In this document: positions 1-9,055 of the stretch, piece after piece
How the letters are laid out: each line of letters opens with the position of its first letter
How positions within the stretch are numbered: the first letter of the stretch is position 1
Origin: Methylococcaceae bacterium UBA662
GTDB lineage: Bacteria > Pseudomonadota > Gammaproteobacteria > Methylococcales > Methylomonadaceae
DNA length: 64,000 nucleotides
Direction: 5' to 3'
NCBI GenBank assembly: GCA_002299425.1
Contig: DBNW01000035.1
Coordinates: forward strand, 22,039-86,038
Program-made: the position numbers and the translations under genes
The notes under the pieces: model-generated
The model's input: the letters and a program-made list of their open reading frames with translations, nothing else
Database searches by the model: none
What the model was told of the DNA's origin: nothing

Positions 1-1687
1 CGAAGAAATCGGACGGTTTTTGATAGGTGCGGGTCAGTTGATGCAGCTGTTCGCGTTCGCCGGTGTCTTGCACTTTTTCCGGATACAGCAAGGCCATCGG
101 GTGCGCCTTGATGGTTTCGGCGATGATGAATTCCATGCGCGCCAAACCCACGCCGTCGTTGGGCAGGAAGCGGGTCTTGAAGGCCAGTTCCGGGTTGCCG
201 AGGTTGAGCATGATATGGGTCTTTGGCCGCGCCAGTTCGGACAGGTTGGTGCGGTTGATGGTGAAATCCAAAAAGCCCGGATACACCTTGCCGTGGTCGC
301 CTTCGGCACAGGAAACCGTCACCCGCGCGTTGTCGGCAATGGCTGTAGTGGCTTGGCCACAACCGATGACCGCCGGTACGCCCAGCTCACGGGCGATGAT
401 GGCGGCATGGCAGGTGCGCCCGCCCCGGTTGGTGACGATGGCGGCGGCCATTTTCATCACCGGCTCCCAGTCTGGTGTGGTCATGTCGGCGACCAGCACG
501 TCGCCGGGCTTGAATTGGTGCAGTTGGTTGACATGGGTGATGATGCGGGCGGTGCCGGTGGCGATTTTGCTGCCGACAGCGTGGCCGGTGATCAGTGGTG
601 CGACCGATGTGGTCAATGCGTAGTGTTCCAATACCAGCGCATTGCGTTGCGAGACCACGGTTTCAGGACGGGCTTGAACAATGTAAAGCTGGCCATCAAG
701 GCCGTCCTTGGCCCATTCCATGTCCATAGGGCGGGTTTTCCCGGCTTTCTGGCTGTAGTGGTTTTCTATTTTTATGGCGTAATCGGCCAAGGTCAGTACG
801 TCGTCATCGGTTAAGCAGAAGCGTTCGCGCTCGGCGTCAGAGGTGGCGATGTTGCGGGTCGGCTCGCGGGTGCGGCCTTCGCTGTAGATCATTTTGATTT
901 GTTTTGCCCCCAAGCTGCGCCGCAGCACCGCCCGGTGGCCCTGGTTGAAGGTGGGTTTATGCACATAGAACTCATCCGGGTCGACTGCCCCTTGCACGAC
1001 GTTTTCGCCCAAACCATAAGCACCGGTAATGAACACTACATCGTTGAAGCCGGATTCGGTGTCCAGGGAAAACATCACGCCGCTGGCACTGAGGTCGGAG
1101 CGCACCATTTTCATGATGCCGATGGAAAGGGCCACCTTGAAATGATCAAAGCCTTGGTCAACGCGGTAATGGATGGCGCGGTCGGTGAACAAACTGGCGA
1201 AGCAGCGTTTGCAGGCGTCGAGCAAGGCTTGCTTGCCACGGATGTTCAGGTAGGTGTCCTGTTGCCCGGCAAAGCTGGCGGTGGGCAGGTCTTCGGCGGT
1301 GGCGGAACTGCGGACGGCAACGCTTAAATCCTCGCCGTAGTGTTGTTGCAAAGTGGCATAGGCGGCCAGGATTTGTTCAATTAAAGGTTCGGGTAATGGG
1401 GCGGCGAGTACCGCTTCCCGTGCTGTGCGGGCGCGTTTGGCCAAATCGGCGACATTGTCAGGTTCAAGACCATCTAACGCTTGATGCAGCTTGTCCCAAG
1501 CACCGGCTTGGTCGAGCAGGTAACGGTAAGCCTCAGCAGTAATGGCGAAGCCATTGGGGATGTTAATGCCTTGCGGGGTCAGTTCCCGGTACATCTCGCC
1601 TAGGGAGGCGTTTTTGCCGCCCACCAGGGGTACGTCGTTTAGGGTCAGTTCAGAAAACCAGCGGATGAAGCGGGTGGGGGCGGTCAT
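1..1687 (-). CDS. ppsA: Phosphoenolpyruvate synthase, C-terminus cut by the window edge
   Basis: PEP synthase makes phosphoenolpyruvate from pyruvate and ATP in the cytoplasm, feeding gluconeogenesis. Reading the minus strand from the ATG at 1687 gives 562 codons open to base 1. The N-terminal pyruvate/ATP-binding domain begins with a GGKNASLGEM motif near residue 24 and carries the AVRSSATAEDLP motif. The swivel domain has GGRTCHAAI, whose phosphorylated histidine is codon 427 (bases 407-409), close to His421 of the E. coli enzyme. The last part of the PEP-binding barrel, roughly 230 residues of a normal ~790, lies outside the window. It is divergent from the metallopeptidase gene at 1958. 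Family assignment is secure. Confidence 0.95.
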   Translation of the reverse strand, partial: MTAPTRFIRWFSELTLNDVPLVGGKNASLGEMYRELTPQGINIPNGFAITAEAYRYLLDQAGAWDKLHQALDGLEPDNVADLAKRARTAREAVLAAPLPEPLIEQILAAYATLQQHYGEDLSVAVRSSATAEDLPTASFAGQQDTYLNIRGKQALLDACKRCFASLFTDRAIHYRVDQGFDHFKVALSIGIMKMVRSDLSASGVMFSLDTESGFNDVVFITGAYGLGENVVQGAVDPDEFYVHKPTFNQGHRAVLRRSLGAKQIKMIYSEGRTREPTRNIATSDAERERFCLTDDDVLTLADYAIKIENHYSQKAGKTRPMDMEWAKDGLDGQLYIVQARPETVVSQRNALVLEHYALTTSVAPLITGHAVGSKIATGTARIITHVNQLHQFKPGDVLVADMTTPDWEPVMKMAAAIVTNRGGRTCHAAIIARELGVPAVIGCGQATTAIADNARVTVSCAEGDHGKVYPGFLDFTINRTNLSELARPKTHIMLNLGNPELAFKTRFLPNDGVGLARMEFIIAETIKAHPMALLYPEKVQDTGEREQLHQLTRTYQKPSDFF

Positions 1688-1957
1688 GTTGGATTCCTTG
1701 GGGTGGGTGGAGCCAAGCCGGTTGTTTTAAGGCGTATGGCCTGTGTTGCAGGAAACGCTCTGCGTTGGGCATAGGCAATGGGAGTTAGTTTAAATACAAG
1801 CAGATTTTATCTGAAATGGTTAACAGTTTGTCAATGAATAAATAATTAATCAAGGCCAAGGCATTTACAATGCTATGGCCCCGTCGGCTGTTTCGGTGCT
1901 GTGACCAAGCGGGGTAGATAACGACCCATGTGCAGGTGATGACTAGCGAGGTGGTTT
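1688..1957. other. Divergent intergenic region between ppsA and the metallopeptidase gene
   Basis: These 270 bases separate two divergently transcribed genes and must hold both promoters. The middle (about 1795-1880) is AT-rich compared with its flanks. I see no convincing -35/-10 pair, no inverted repeat long enough to name as an operator, and no ORF. Confidence 0.4.
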
Positions 1958-3922
1958 ATGAAAATCTATAAAATTATTAAACGGGTGGCTTATGGTTTTG
2001 TGGTGCTGGGTTTGCTGGCGGCAAGCCCTGTCAGTGTAGCCGACCAACCGGCAGCCGTTTCTTGGAAAATTGTGGATTGGGCAGGTGACGAAAAAGCTCA
2101 GGCTGGGGGTACGCCAGACGGGGATGTCCAGTTGTTTGTGCAATTTGATCTTTGGGATCAAAAACAAGAAAACGCATTGCTGGTGTTGTTCCACTGCGGA
2201 GAAGATCCGCAAGTACAAGGCCGACCCATGCTCAATTTTGAACGTTACATGGAAGCCTACCAGGCCGGCAAAAACATATCCCCGGAGTATAACGAGAAAT
2301 GGCGTCAACCCTCGGCTAGGTGGCGTTTGTGTCCTACTTCAGACGCGCTGTTGCTTGCTAACAGGGCTACTCATGCCAATATCGTCAAATTTCAAGTCGA
2401 TTTTCTGCGCCTTGTCAACGAGGGCATGAGTCCGCGCATTGATATGGCTGTCTACGCCGTAGCGCAGAGCGATTTGGCACTGTGGCCGACTGCGGAGGCA
2501 CTGGCCCGGCAATACCGGAACAGAGTCCCGGACGCCGTAGTGCCTTTTTATGCTCATTTCCGTTTGAACGGCGGGGTTTGGCGTAGGGGTTCTTATGCGG
2601 AGATTTACGGTAGCCCTGGCCGAAGTACCCTTAGTCGAGGGCCTAAAACCGCTGATTTTCAAAGAGTTGCCGAGTCAATGCCGATTAACATAGAAGGTTT
2701 TCGGTGGCAACGGGAGATTCCAGATGACACCCGCTTTGACAAATTGGAAAGCGTTAATGTGGCCATGAAAGAGGCCATTGCACACGGTTCTGCCGAAAAA
2801 GGGGAGCTGATTTGTTATCCTGAGCAGCCGCTAAAAAGGTTTTTTAGCGATACGCCTCAAGCGTTGGCGAGTGGTTACAGCCATGCCATTCGTGGCCGTT
2901 TTTCTACCAAATGGTCAACCGACCACAGTTTACACCCCGGTTTTGGGTTTTTGGTTGAGGTCTACCGAAACGGTACGGCCACCAAGCTGGGCGATTCCTG
3001 GGTACAATGGGACGGCACTTGGACGGTTAACATTCCTCATTCTGCAGGCTTGTTGACCGGTCAGCAGATTGCGGTCTATTACCGTTCCTACAACAGCTAT
3101 TACGCCCCGCAAAATCAGGCCAACAACCGCTACTGGTGGCAGGATCCGGTTTGGACTGTCAGCAGTACCACCCATAATGTCGGCCACCGTTTTGCCGATA
3201 CCGACGGCGGCACTTACAACGGCGTCGGCGAACTGGTCGATGCGGCCATGACCCTGTGGTCTAGGTTGTACTGGGACGGCAGCATCAATCCGGTGGGTGC
3301 GGCGTCTATTCGTTTTTTCTTTCCCAACACCTGGGACAACTGCGGCGGTGCCAGCCCTTGGAGTTGTGCCTCGGGTAATGACCTGTGGCTGATTGCCGCC
3401 CACGGGGTGCAAGCCAACGTGGTCGCCCACGAGATGGCGCATGTCCTGAACAACAAGTTCTGGAGCAACAAACGGCCGGCCGGTTCGGGGGGCTCGCATA
3501 CCTTGAACGGCTGTTATCCGACCCGTTTAGGCATGGCCATGCGTGAGGGTTTTGCCAATTTCATCGCCGGATGGGTGGGTTACTCTAACCGTAATGTTGC
3601 CGAAGGCGGGTTTAATTCAGGCCGCTGGGCACTGGGTTATGACCTCGAATCCCGCAACAGCCCGCCCAGTTGCACCAACGGCTGGGAGAATGAAGTGTGG
3701 GTGGCGCGTACCTTCTGGGATTTGCACGACAGCCGTGCCGATGGCGACGATATTTTGTGGTTTAACCATAAAGGTGCCGTCCCTGCCTTGTATTTGGGCA
3801 ATGTGATTGCCAACAACGGCGATGCCCGCGACATGCGTTTTTATGAAACCATTTACCGCAATGCCGCCTCATCCGGCCACCAAGGCTTTATCACCGACAT
3901 CTTCGAGCAAAACCGGCATTAA
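1958..3922 (+). CDS. Secreted putative zinc metallopeptidase (gluzincin-like), function unknown
   Basis: A 654-residue protein with a signal peptide (charged MKIYKIIKR start, hydrophobic stretch to about residue 23, likely cleavage after SVA at 28). The C-terminal third contains VVAHEMAHVLN, an HExxH zinc-binding motif at residues 491-495. It is followed 35 residues later by REGFANF with Glu530, the spacing and context expected for a third glutamate ligand in gluzincins. The N-terminal ~300 residues match no domain I recognise; the middle part (about 300-400) is rich in Tyr, Trp and Asn and could be a beta-sandwich. It stands alone, between divergent ppsA and a terminator at 3949-3980. Export and the metal motif are seen; peptidase activity is inferred. 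Its in vivo substrate is unknown. Confidence 0.75.
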   Translation: MKIYKIIKRVAYGFVVLGLLAASPVSVADQPAAVSWKIVDWAGDEKAQAGGTPDGDVQLFVQFDLWDQKQENALLVLFHCGEDPQVQGRPMLNFERYMEAYQAGKNISPEYNEKWRQPSARWRLCPTSDALLLANRATHANIVKFQVDFLRLVNEGMSPRIDMAVYAVAQSDLALWPTAEALARQYRNRVPDAVVPFYAHFRLNGGVWRRGSYAEIYGSPGRSTLSRGPKTADFQRVAESMPINIEGFRWQREIPDDTRFDKLESVNVAMKEAIAHGSAEKGELICYPEQPLKRFFSDTPQALASGYSHAIRGRFSTKWSTDHSLHPGFGFLVEVYRNGTATKLGDSWVQWDGTWTVNIPHSAGLLTGQQIAVYYRSYNSYYAPQNQANNRYWWQDPVWTVSSTTHNVGHRFADTDGGTYNGVGELVDAAMTLWSRLYWDGSINPVGAASIRFFFPNTWDNCGGASPWSCASGNDLWLIAAHGVQANVVAHEMAHVLNNKFWSNKRPAGSGGSHTLNGCYPTRLGMAMREGFANFIAGWVGYSNRNVAEGGFNSGRWALGYDLESRNSPPSCTNGWENEVWVARTFWDLHDSRADGDDILWFNHKGAVPALYLGNVIANNGDARDMRFYETIYRNAASSGHQGFITDIFEQNRH

Positions 3923-3948
3923 TCAAGCCGGCATCATGCACTGGCCAC

Positions 3949-3980
3949 AAAAGGCTCAATCCGTTAGGATTGGGCCTTTT
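3949..3980 (+). terminator. Rho-independent terminator after the metallopeptidase gene
   Basis: A 14-bp stem (3949-3962 with 3967-3980, one G-T pair) with a GTTA loop. It begins with A-residues and its right arm ends in TTTT followed by GTTT. It lies 26 bases after the stop codon at 3922, a textbook position for an intrinsic terminator. Confidence 0.85.
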
Positions 3981-4043
3981 GTTTGGCTGAGTAATGACGC
4001 TACCCGGCCGACTGGATCAAATTACCGTTGATGATGGGTTGTG

Positions 4044-5051
4044 ATGCCAATAAAACGCTTTGTGTTGGGTGTGTTGTTCGGGTTGTTAGGCGGCCACGCC
4101 GTGGCTACACCAAACACCGTTGTTCGCTCGTATGTGTTCCGTTCTGGGCATGTTTCCTACCAGGAAATAGCGGGTGCCTTAGTGCCGATCGAAGTTGATT
4201 TGCCAGCCGGTTGCTTCTTAATGGGCAGTCCCGAAATTGAGCCGGGTAGGGCTGACAATGAAATTCAGCACCGGGTCTGTTTAAATAGCTTGAAGATGAG
4301 CAAGTACGAGATAACGGTGGCAGAGTTTAAAAAATTTGTCGAGGCGACCGGCTACATCACGGATGCCGAACGCAATCAAGGACAACCCGGTTGCTGGAGT
4401 TACCAGCACGCGGCTGAGTCGGGCGAGTACCGGTGGGATTGGTGGCCTAAGGCTAACTGGATAAAACCCTTAGGGACGGTTCCGGTAAACAGCACGCACC
4501 CGGTTAGTTGTGTCAGTTTCCAAGACGTGATGGCCTATGTGAAGTGGTTGAACCAGCAAACCGGACGCAGTTACCGTTTGCCTACGGAAGCAGAATGGGA
4601 ATATGCCGCCCGAGCAGGCCGCAGTACCGCCCGGTTTTGGGGCAACAACCCGTTAATTGCCTGCGCTTATGCCAATGTAGCCGACGACAGTCCGTCGGCG
4701 TTTGGCCATTGGCCGGTGCGCCACCGTTGCCAAGACGGCAATTTTTTCGCCGCTGAAGTGGGCACCTACCGTGCCAATGCGTTTGCTTTGCATGACATGA
4801 TTGGCAATGTTTGGGAATGGACTTGTTCTAGCTACGAGGAAAATTACGGTGGTAAGGAACTCGTTTGTATTCAAGACACCGTTAAATTTGATACGCTGAT
4901 TGCCCTCCGTGGTGGCGGCTGGAACGCCGATACGGCGCGGGTAAGGGCCGCGCACCGAAACTGGGGAGCTAGCTGGTCGCGGCAGGCGAACCTTGGGTTT
5001 CGCCTAGTACGCGAGAACTCCCGCTTAAGGCAGGGCGGTATTGCCGAATAA
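4044..5051 (+). CDS. Secreted formylglycine-generating-enzyme-like (SUMF1/FGE-sulfatase domain) protein
   Basis: A 335-residue protein with a signal peptide (about 1-23). It has the usual string of FGE-family motifs: FLMGSPE near the N-terminus, KYEITVAEFKKF, PVSCVSF, RLPTEAEWEYAARAG, GNVWEWT, RGGGWN and the final NLGFRLVR. The ATG at 4044 was chosen over an adjacent in-frame GTG at 4041. True formylglycine-generating enzymes carry two copper-binding cysteines in the segment after RGG; here that segment (RGGGWNADTARVRAAHRN) has none. Sulfatase activation is therefore unlikely, and no sulfatase gene is nearby. Other members of the fold act in unrelated oxidation or ligand-binding roles. It follows the metallopeptidase behind a terminator, so it is probably a separate transcript. 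Confidence 0.85.
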   Translation: MPIKRFVLGVLFGLLGGHAVATPNTVVRSYVFRSGHVSYQEIAGALVPIEVDLPAGCFLMGSPEIEPGRADNEIQHRVCLNSLKMSKYEITVAEFKKFVEATGYITDAERNQGQPGCWSYQHAAESGEYRWDWWPKANWIKPLGTVPVNSTHPVSCVSFQDVMAYVKWLNQQTGRSYRLPTEAEWEYAARAGRSTARFWGNNPLIACAYANVADDSPSAFGHWPVRHRCQDGNFFAAEVGTYRANAFALHDMIGNVWEWTCSSYEENYGGKELVCIQDTVKFDTLIALRGGGWNADTARVRAAHRNWGASWSRQANLGFRLVRENSRLRQGGIAE

Positions 5052-5056
5052 CGGCC

Positions 5057-5695
5057 TTACAGGTTCCGGTCGATTATTTCAGACGCTTCCGGCTCTTTGT
5101 TGGTTTCTTTGCCGGGTTCATCGGTGGTCGCTTCTGACGTTTTGGCAGATCCGACATCTCGAGGTTGGGTCAACAACTTAGCATCCGGTCCCATGGGCAC
5201 AGAAAAGTCGGTTGAAGAGATAATGGTTTTTGTCACTAAATCGATCATGCGCACAGAAATGTAGGTATTTTTTCTGCCGGGTGCATAAACACCGCCTACC
5301 AATACGCTGGCTTTGCGGCGGACTAGCTGTTTTTGGGTTTCGTCAGAAAGTGCCAAGCCCCCGTTTTCCTGCATCGAAAATAAGTCAATAGGCAGTTCCA
5401 TGCCGATAATTTGATGGCCGCTTTCATGGAAGGCGGAGGCAATCTGTTCGGAAATAATTCGGCCAAAAGCCGAAGTTTTATTCAGGTTGTCAACATTGAG
5501 CAAAGTACTGACGACGATAAGCGAGTGTTTGGGTAATTTTCGGGTTAGGCGGTTCTGGAGGTCTGCAACGGCATCGTAGCTAACTTCTACGAGGTCGGCA
5601 TCTCGCACCATGCCGTGGTAACGGCTGCTGCAACCACCTAGCATCAGGATTAAAAGCAGAATGAAAAACACGCGGGCTTTATTGGACATTGCCAT
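5057..5695 (-). CDS. FlgO-domain outer-membrane lipoprotein
   Basis: A 212-residue predicted lipoprotein. After the start at 5695 (ATGGCAATG, with AGGA just upstream) comes a hydrophobic segment ending in a LGGC lipobox, so the mature protein would begin at Cys. The body matches the FlgO-type domain: paired helix/strand pattern with LIVVSTLLNVDNL, FGRIISEQIASAF, a VGGVYAPG strand and ISVRMIDLVTKTIISS. FlgO in Vibrio is linked to flagellar motility, but no flagellar gene lies nearby. The family also occurs outside flagellar loci, so the role is open. An in-frame upstream ATG at 5755 would add 20 residues before the signal sequence and is not favoured. Convergent with the FGE-like gene, 5 bases apart. 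Confidence 0.75.
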   Translation of the reverse strand: MAMSNKARVFFILLLILMLGGCSSRYHGMVRDADLVEVSYDAVADLQNRLTRKLPKHSLIVVSTLLNVDNLNKTSAFGRIISEQIASAFHESGHQIIGMELPIDLFSMQENGGLALSDETQKQLVRRKASVLVGGVYAPGRKNTYISVRMIDLVTKTIISSTDFSVPMGPDAKLLTQPRDVGSAKTSEATTDEPGKETNKEPEASEIIDRNL

Positions 5696-5843
5696 GATTC
5701 CTGTAAGTGGGTTATGGGTATTAAGCAGGGGCAAATTTTTTTGCTGGCCAATCAAAATGGTAGGAATACTAGCTTATCGACTTGGGCAAGACAAGCCAGT
5801 TCGTATCCTTATGGGTGTGGCATAAACCTTAAATTTTTTAAGC

Positions 5844-7034
5844 ATGGCTAGGCAAAACATGGGTGTTGATGTGTTGGTTATAGGTGCGGGGGCTTCCGGT
5901 TTGATGTGTGCCATTGAGGCAGGCAAGCGTGGACGGCGGGTAGTGGTGGTAGACCATGCCAACCGGGCGGGCAAGAAAATTTTGATGTCGGGCGGTGGCC
6001 GTTGCAATTTCACCAATTACTCGGTGGCACCGGAAAATTTTTTATCGGGAAATCCGCATTTTTGCAAATCCGCGCTCAGCCGTTACACGCAATGGGATTT
6101 TCTGGCTCTGGTTGAAAAGCACGGTATTGCCTATCACGAAAGAGGGCATGGCCAGTTGTTCTGCAATGACAGTGCCAAAGATATTGTCACCATGCTGTTG
6201 GCCGAATGCGCGGACGCTAACGTAACCCTTCGTTTGGACACTAAAATTACCGCTATTGGGAGAGAAAACGCCAGGTTTGTGGTGTCCACTGACACCGGTT
6301 GGCTTGAATGCGCTTCCTTGGTGGTGGCCACCGGGGGCTTGTCGATTCCGAAAATGGGGGCATCGCCTTTAGGTTATCAAATTGCCCAACAATTTAGCCT
6401 TCCTGTGGTTGCAACCCGTGCCGGTTTGGTGCCGCTGACGTTGCAGTCTATTGACAAAGACCGCTTTGGGCCATTATCGGGCATTGCGGTGTTCAGTGAA
6501 GTTAACACTGCCCGACAGGTGTTTCGTGAAAACCTGTTATTTACCCATCGGGGCTTGAGCGGACCGGTGATTTTGCAAATTTCATCTTATTGGTGTCCTG
6601 GCGATGCGGTCAGCATCAATTTATTGCCTGAATTCGATTTACTGGAACATTTACGCAGCCAATGCCAGAAAAATGCTAAAAGCACACTGCGAACCTGTTT
6701 AGAGCGGCACTTGCCGCGCCGATTATTGGCTTGTTTTTTACCCGAAGCACTGCTGGCCCAGTCTTTAGCGGACTGCTCCCATGTGCAGTTAGCGTCAGTA
6801 GCCGCGCAATTACAGTGCTGGGTCATCAAGCCCAATGGCACTGAGGGCTACCGAACGGCGGAAGTAACAGTAGGGGGCGTGGCTTGTTCAGCCTTGTCCT
6901 CTAAGACTTTAGCTGCGGTTAATTGTCCGGGTCTGTATTTTATCGGCGAAGTGGTGGATGTGACGGGTTGGCTGGGCGGTTACAATTTTCAGTGGGCTTG
7001 GTCATCGGGTTGGTGTGCCGGTCAGGTTGTTTAG
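5844..7034 (+). CDS. BaiN/RdsA (YhiN, HI0933) family NAD(P)/FAD-dependent oxidoreductase
   Basis: A 396-residue cytoplasmic flavoprotein. The FAD-binding Rossmann motif GAGASG sits at residues 14-19, followed by GKKILMSGGGRCNFTN, the family hallmark. LFTHRGLSGPVILQ and the C-terminal LYFIGEVVDVTGWLGGYN complete the pattern. Length is normal for the family (~390-400). The biological substrate of most members is not known; BaiN in gut Clostridium acts on bile acid intermediates, which is not implied here. The start could be ATG 5844 or ATG 5859, and no strong ribosome site separates them. It runs in the same direction as ygfZ 76 bases downstream. Confidence 0.9.
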   Translation: MARQNMGVDVLVIGAGASGLMCAIEAGKRGRRVVVVDHANRAGKKILMSGGGRCNFTNYSVAPENFLSGNPHFCKSALSRYTQWDFLALVEKHGIAYHERGHGQLFCNDSAKDIVTMLLAECADANVTLRLDTKITAIGRENARFVVSTDTGWLECASLVVATGGLSIPKMGASPLGYQIAQQFSLPVVATRAGLVPLTLQSIDKDRFGPLSGIAVFSEVNTARQVFRENLLFTHRGLSGPVILQISSYWCPGDAVSINLLPEFDLLEHLRSQCQKNAKSTLRTCLERHLPRRLLACFLPEALLAQSLADCSHVQLASVAAQLQCWVIKPNGTEGYRTAEVTVGGVACSALSSKTLAAVNCPGLYFIGEVVDVTGWLGGYNFQWAWSSGWCAGQVV

Positions 7035-7110
7035 TAAAATCAACGGTATTTTTTTTCGAGGCTTGCGACTAAGACGGTTGGCCAGCCAATTTTTATAAGG
7101 ATCACCGCCC

Positions 7111-8067
7111 ATGAGCTTAAACCCAGAAAGTTTTTTGATAGGCGAGCATGCGCCTGCTGTGGCAGGGGCTGACGGGGTTTTTTCTGCCGGCACGGCCGAG
7201 GCTAAAACAGCGATTTGCACACTCAATCACTTGGCAGTGCTAGCGGTTACGGGCAGCCAGGCGGGAGCGTTTTTGCAGGGCCAGATGACTTGCAGTATTG
7301 CCGATGTACACGAAACCAAGGCTAGTTTTGGTGCCTTTTGTACCGCTCAAGGTAAAGTCATCAGCACGTTTTTGCTGGTCAAGTGCACAGCCGGTTATCA
7401 CCTGGTTATGCCAGAGGTGTTGCTAGCGACAGTCACCGGGCATTTGCAAAAATACATCCTGCGCGCCGACGTGCAGTTGACCGGGTGCCAAGACAGCGTG
7501 TGCGTGCTGGGCGTGTTCGATACCACACACGAAAGCCAACCCTTGTTTTCTTGCCAATCATCGCCGCTTGTCAGCATTGCTTTTGGGCAGCGCCACATGG
7601 TGTTGCTTGAACAGGCACAAGCCGATGATTTTTTTAAAGAAAAAGTTCAGAAACGAGGTTTTGTGGCGGTTCACTCAAGCCGTTGGCGCTATCAAGACAT
7701 TATTGACGGTTTGCCCTGGTTGGCGGCTGAAACCACCGGGCAATTTATCCCGCACATGCTCAATTTGGACAAACTGGGCGGCATCAGCTTTAACAAAGGC
7801 TGTTACACCGGGCAAGAGGTGGTGGCGCGCACCCATTACCTGGGCAAAGCCAAACGGGGGTTAGCGGTGTTCGGGATAGACCCGCCTGTGCAACCATTCG
7901 CCCATTCTGTCCTTGTCGACAGCCAAGGGCAGGCCGCAGGCCGGGTGCTGAATGCCGTGCAATACCACGATTCAGCCCGGCTATTGTGCGTGTTATCGCA
8001 TGCTGTCCTCGACCCTGACCTGAATTTGCCAGATTTCCCTCACCATACCCTTACCCGGATCGATTGA
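7111..8067 (+). CDS. ygfZ: Folate-binding protein YgfZ, iron-sulfur cluster assembly/repair factor
   Basis: A GcvT-fold, tetrahydrofolate-binding protein that helps maintain certain Fe-S enzymes. The 318-residue product has the diagnostic KGCYTGQEVVAR motif with its conserved cysteine at residue 231. LNLDKLGGISF precedes it, and there is an N-terminal region with QGQMTCSI. The start is ATG 7111 with AAGGAT upstream. The stop is one base before the heme A synthase start, so the two genes are likely co-transcribed. Family is clear; the specific clients in this organism are not known. Confidence 0.93.
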   Translation: MSLNPESFLIGEHAPAVAGADGVFSAGTAEAKTAICTLNHLAVLAVTGSQAGAFLQGQMTCSIADVHETKASFGAFCTAQGKVISTFLLVKCTAGYHLVMPEVLLATVTGHLQKYILRADVQLTGCQDSVCVLGVFDTTHESQPLFSCQSSPLVSIAFGQRHMVLLEQAQADDFFKEKVQKRGFVAVHSSRWRYQDIIDGLPWLAAETTGQFIPHMLNLDKLGGISFNKGCYTGQEVVARTHYLGKAKRGLAVFGIDPPVQPFAHSVLVDSQGQAAGRVLNAVQYHDSARLLCVLSHAVLDPDLNLPDFPHHTLTRID

Positions 8068-8068
8068 C

Positions 8069-9055
8069 ATGGACCACTCATCTGTTTTGCGTTTCCGCCT
8101 GCTCGGCACATTGACGATTGTTGCGATTTATCTGGTCATTTTGGCGGGTGGCATTGTCCGTGCTTCCGGCTCGGGCATGGGCTGCCCGGACTGGCCGACC
8201 TGTTTCGGGCAATGGATACCGCCCACCGACGCCGCCCAATTGCCCGCCAACTACCATGAAATTTATGCCCAGCGCGGGTATCAGAACACGGAGTTCAACC
8301 CAGTTAAAACCTGGACCGAGTACGCCAACCGCTTGCTCGGTGCCAGTACCGGCTTGTTGGTTTTGTTGACCGCCTGGTCGTCGCGAATTTTTATAAAAAC
8401 CGACAAAAGCATTGTTTATCTAGCAGTGAGTGGCCTGTTGTTGACGGGGTTTCAAGGTTGGTTGGGAGCCAGCGTGGTTGCCAGCAACCTCAAGCCCGTC
8501 ATGATTACCGCGCACATGCTGGTAGCACTGTTGATAGTGGCGCTAATGATTTACACCATTGCCCGCTCGCAGCGTGAATACCTCGGGCAATTGGCAGCAG
8601 GGCAGTTATCGGGCCAATTTAGGCCGGTGTTGCTGGCGGCCATGGTGATGACCTTGTTGCAGGTGGCGATGGGGACGCAAGTGCGGGAGGCGGTCGATTT
8701 TCTTGCCCATGAACACAGCTACATTGACCGCCAATACTGGCGCGATGATTTCCCGGTTATCTTTTATGTACACCGCTCGTTTTCGTCGGTGATTTTGTTC
8801 ACCAACCTATGGCTGGCCTGGCAGTTGCTTAAATCGGGCGAAACCAGTGCCCTGTTGCGGCGCACCGGCTTGGCGTTGGCGTGCTTGGTGGTCGTGGCTA
8901 TTTTGGCTGGGGTCAGCTTAGACCGGCTGGGGATGCCGCCAGTCGCCCAGCCGGTCCACTTGTTGATGGCCAACTTGATTTTTGGCGTGCAGTTTTTTAT
9001 GTATATCGTCACCCACTACGCGAATAATTTTAGGGTTGCCGGTAATCGGCAATAA
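8069..9055 (+). CDS. ctaA: Heme A synthase, COX15/CtaA family
   Basis: An inner-membrane protein that oxidises heme O to heme A for terminal oxidases. The 328 residues show the CtaA pattern: TM1 with ILAGGIVRASGSGMGCPDWP, then TM2 to TM8. Histidines are visible in MITAHML (TM4), IFYVHRSF (TM6) and QPVHLLM (TM8). In TM2 the usual EYxHR heme-ligand motif reads EYANR, so one expected histidine is an asparagine. The gene starts one base after ygfZ ends. Its 3' end overlaps the convergent DUF gene by 26 bases. No ctaB or cytochrome oxidase subunit gene is in the window. Confidence 0.88.
   Translation: MDHSSVLRFRLLGTLTIVAIYLVILAGGIVRASGSGMGCPDWPTCFGQWIPPTDAAQLPANYHEIYAQRGYQNTEFNPVKTWTEYANRLLGASTGLLVLLTAWSSRIFIKTDKSIVYLAVSGLLLTGFQGWLGASVVASNLKPVMITAHMLVALLIVALMIYTIARSQREYLGQLAAGQLSGQFRPVLLAAMVMTLLQVAMGTQVREAVDFLAHEHSYIDRQYWRDDFPVIFYVHRSFSSVILFTNLWLAWQLLKSGETSALLRRTGLALACLVVVAILAGVSLDRLGMPPVAQPVHLLMANLIFGVQFFMYIVTHYANNFRVAGNRQ

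Noticed and set aside
20..1327. Plus-strand open frames of 264, 186 and 142 codons
   Set aside because: They are antisense to the continuous ppsA frame, whose motifs are unmistakable.
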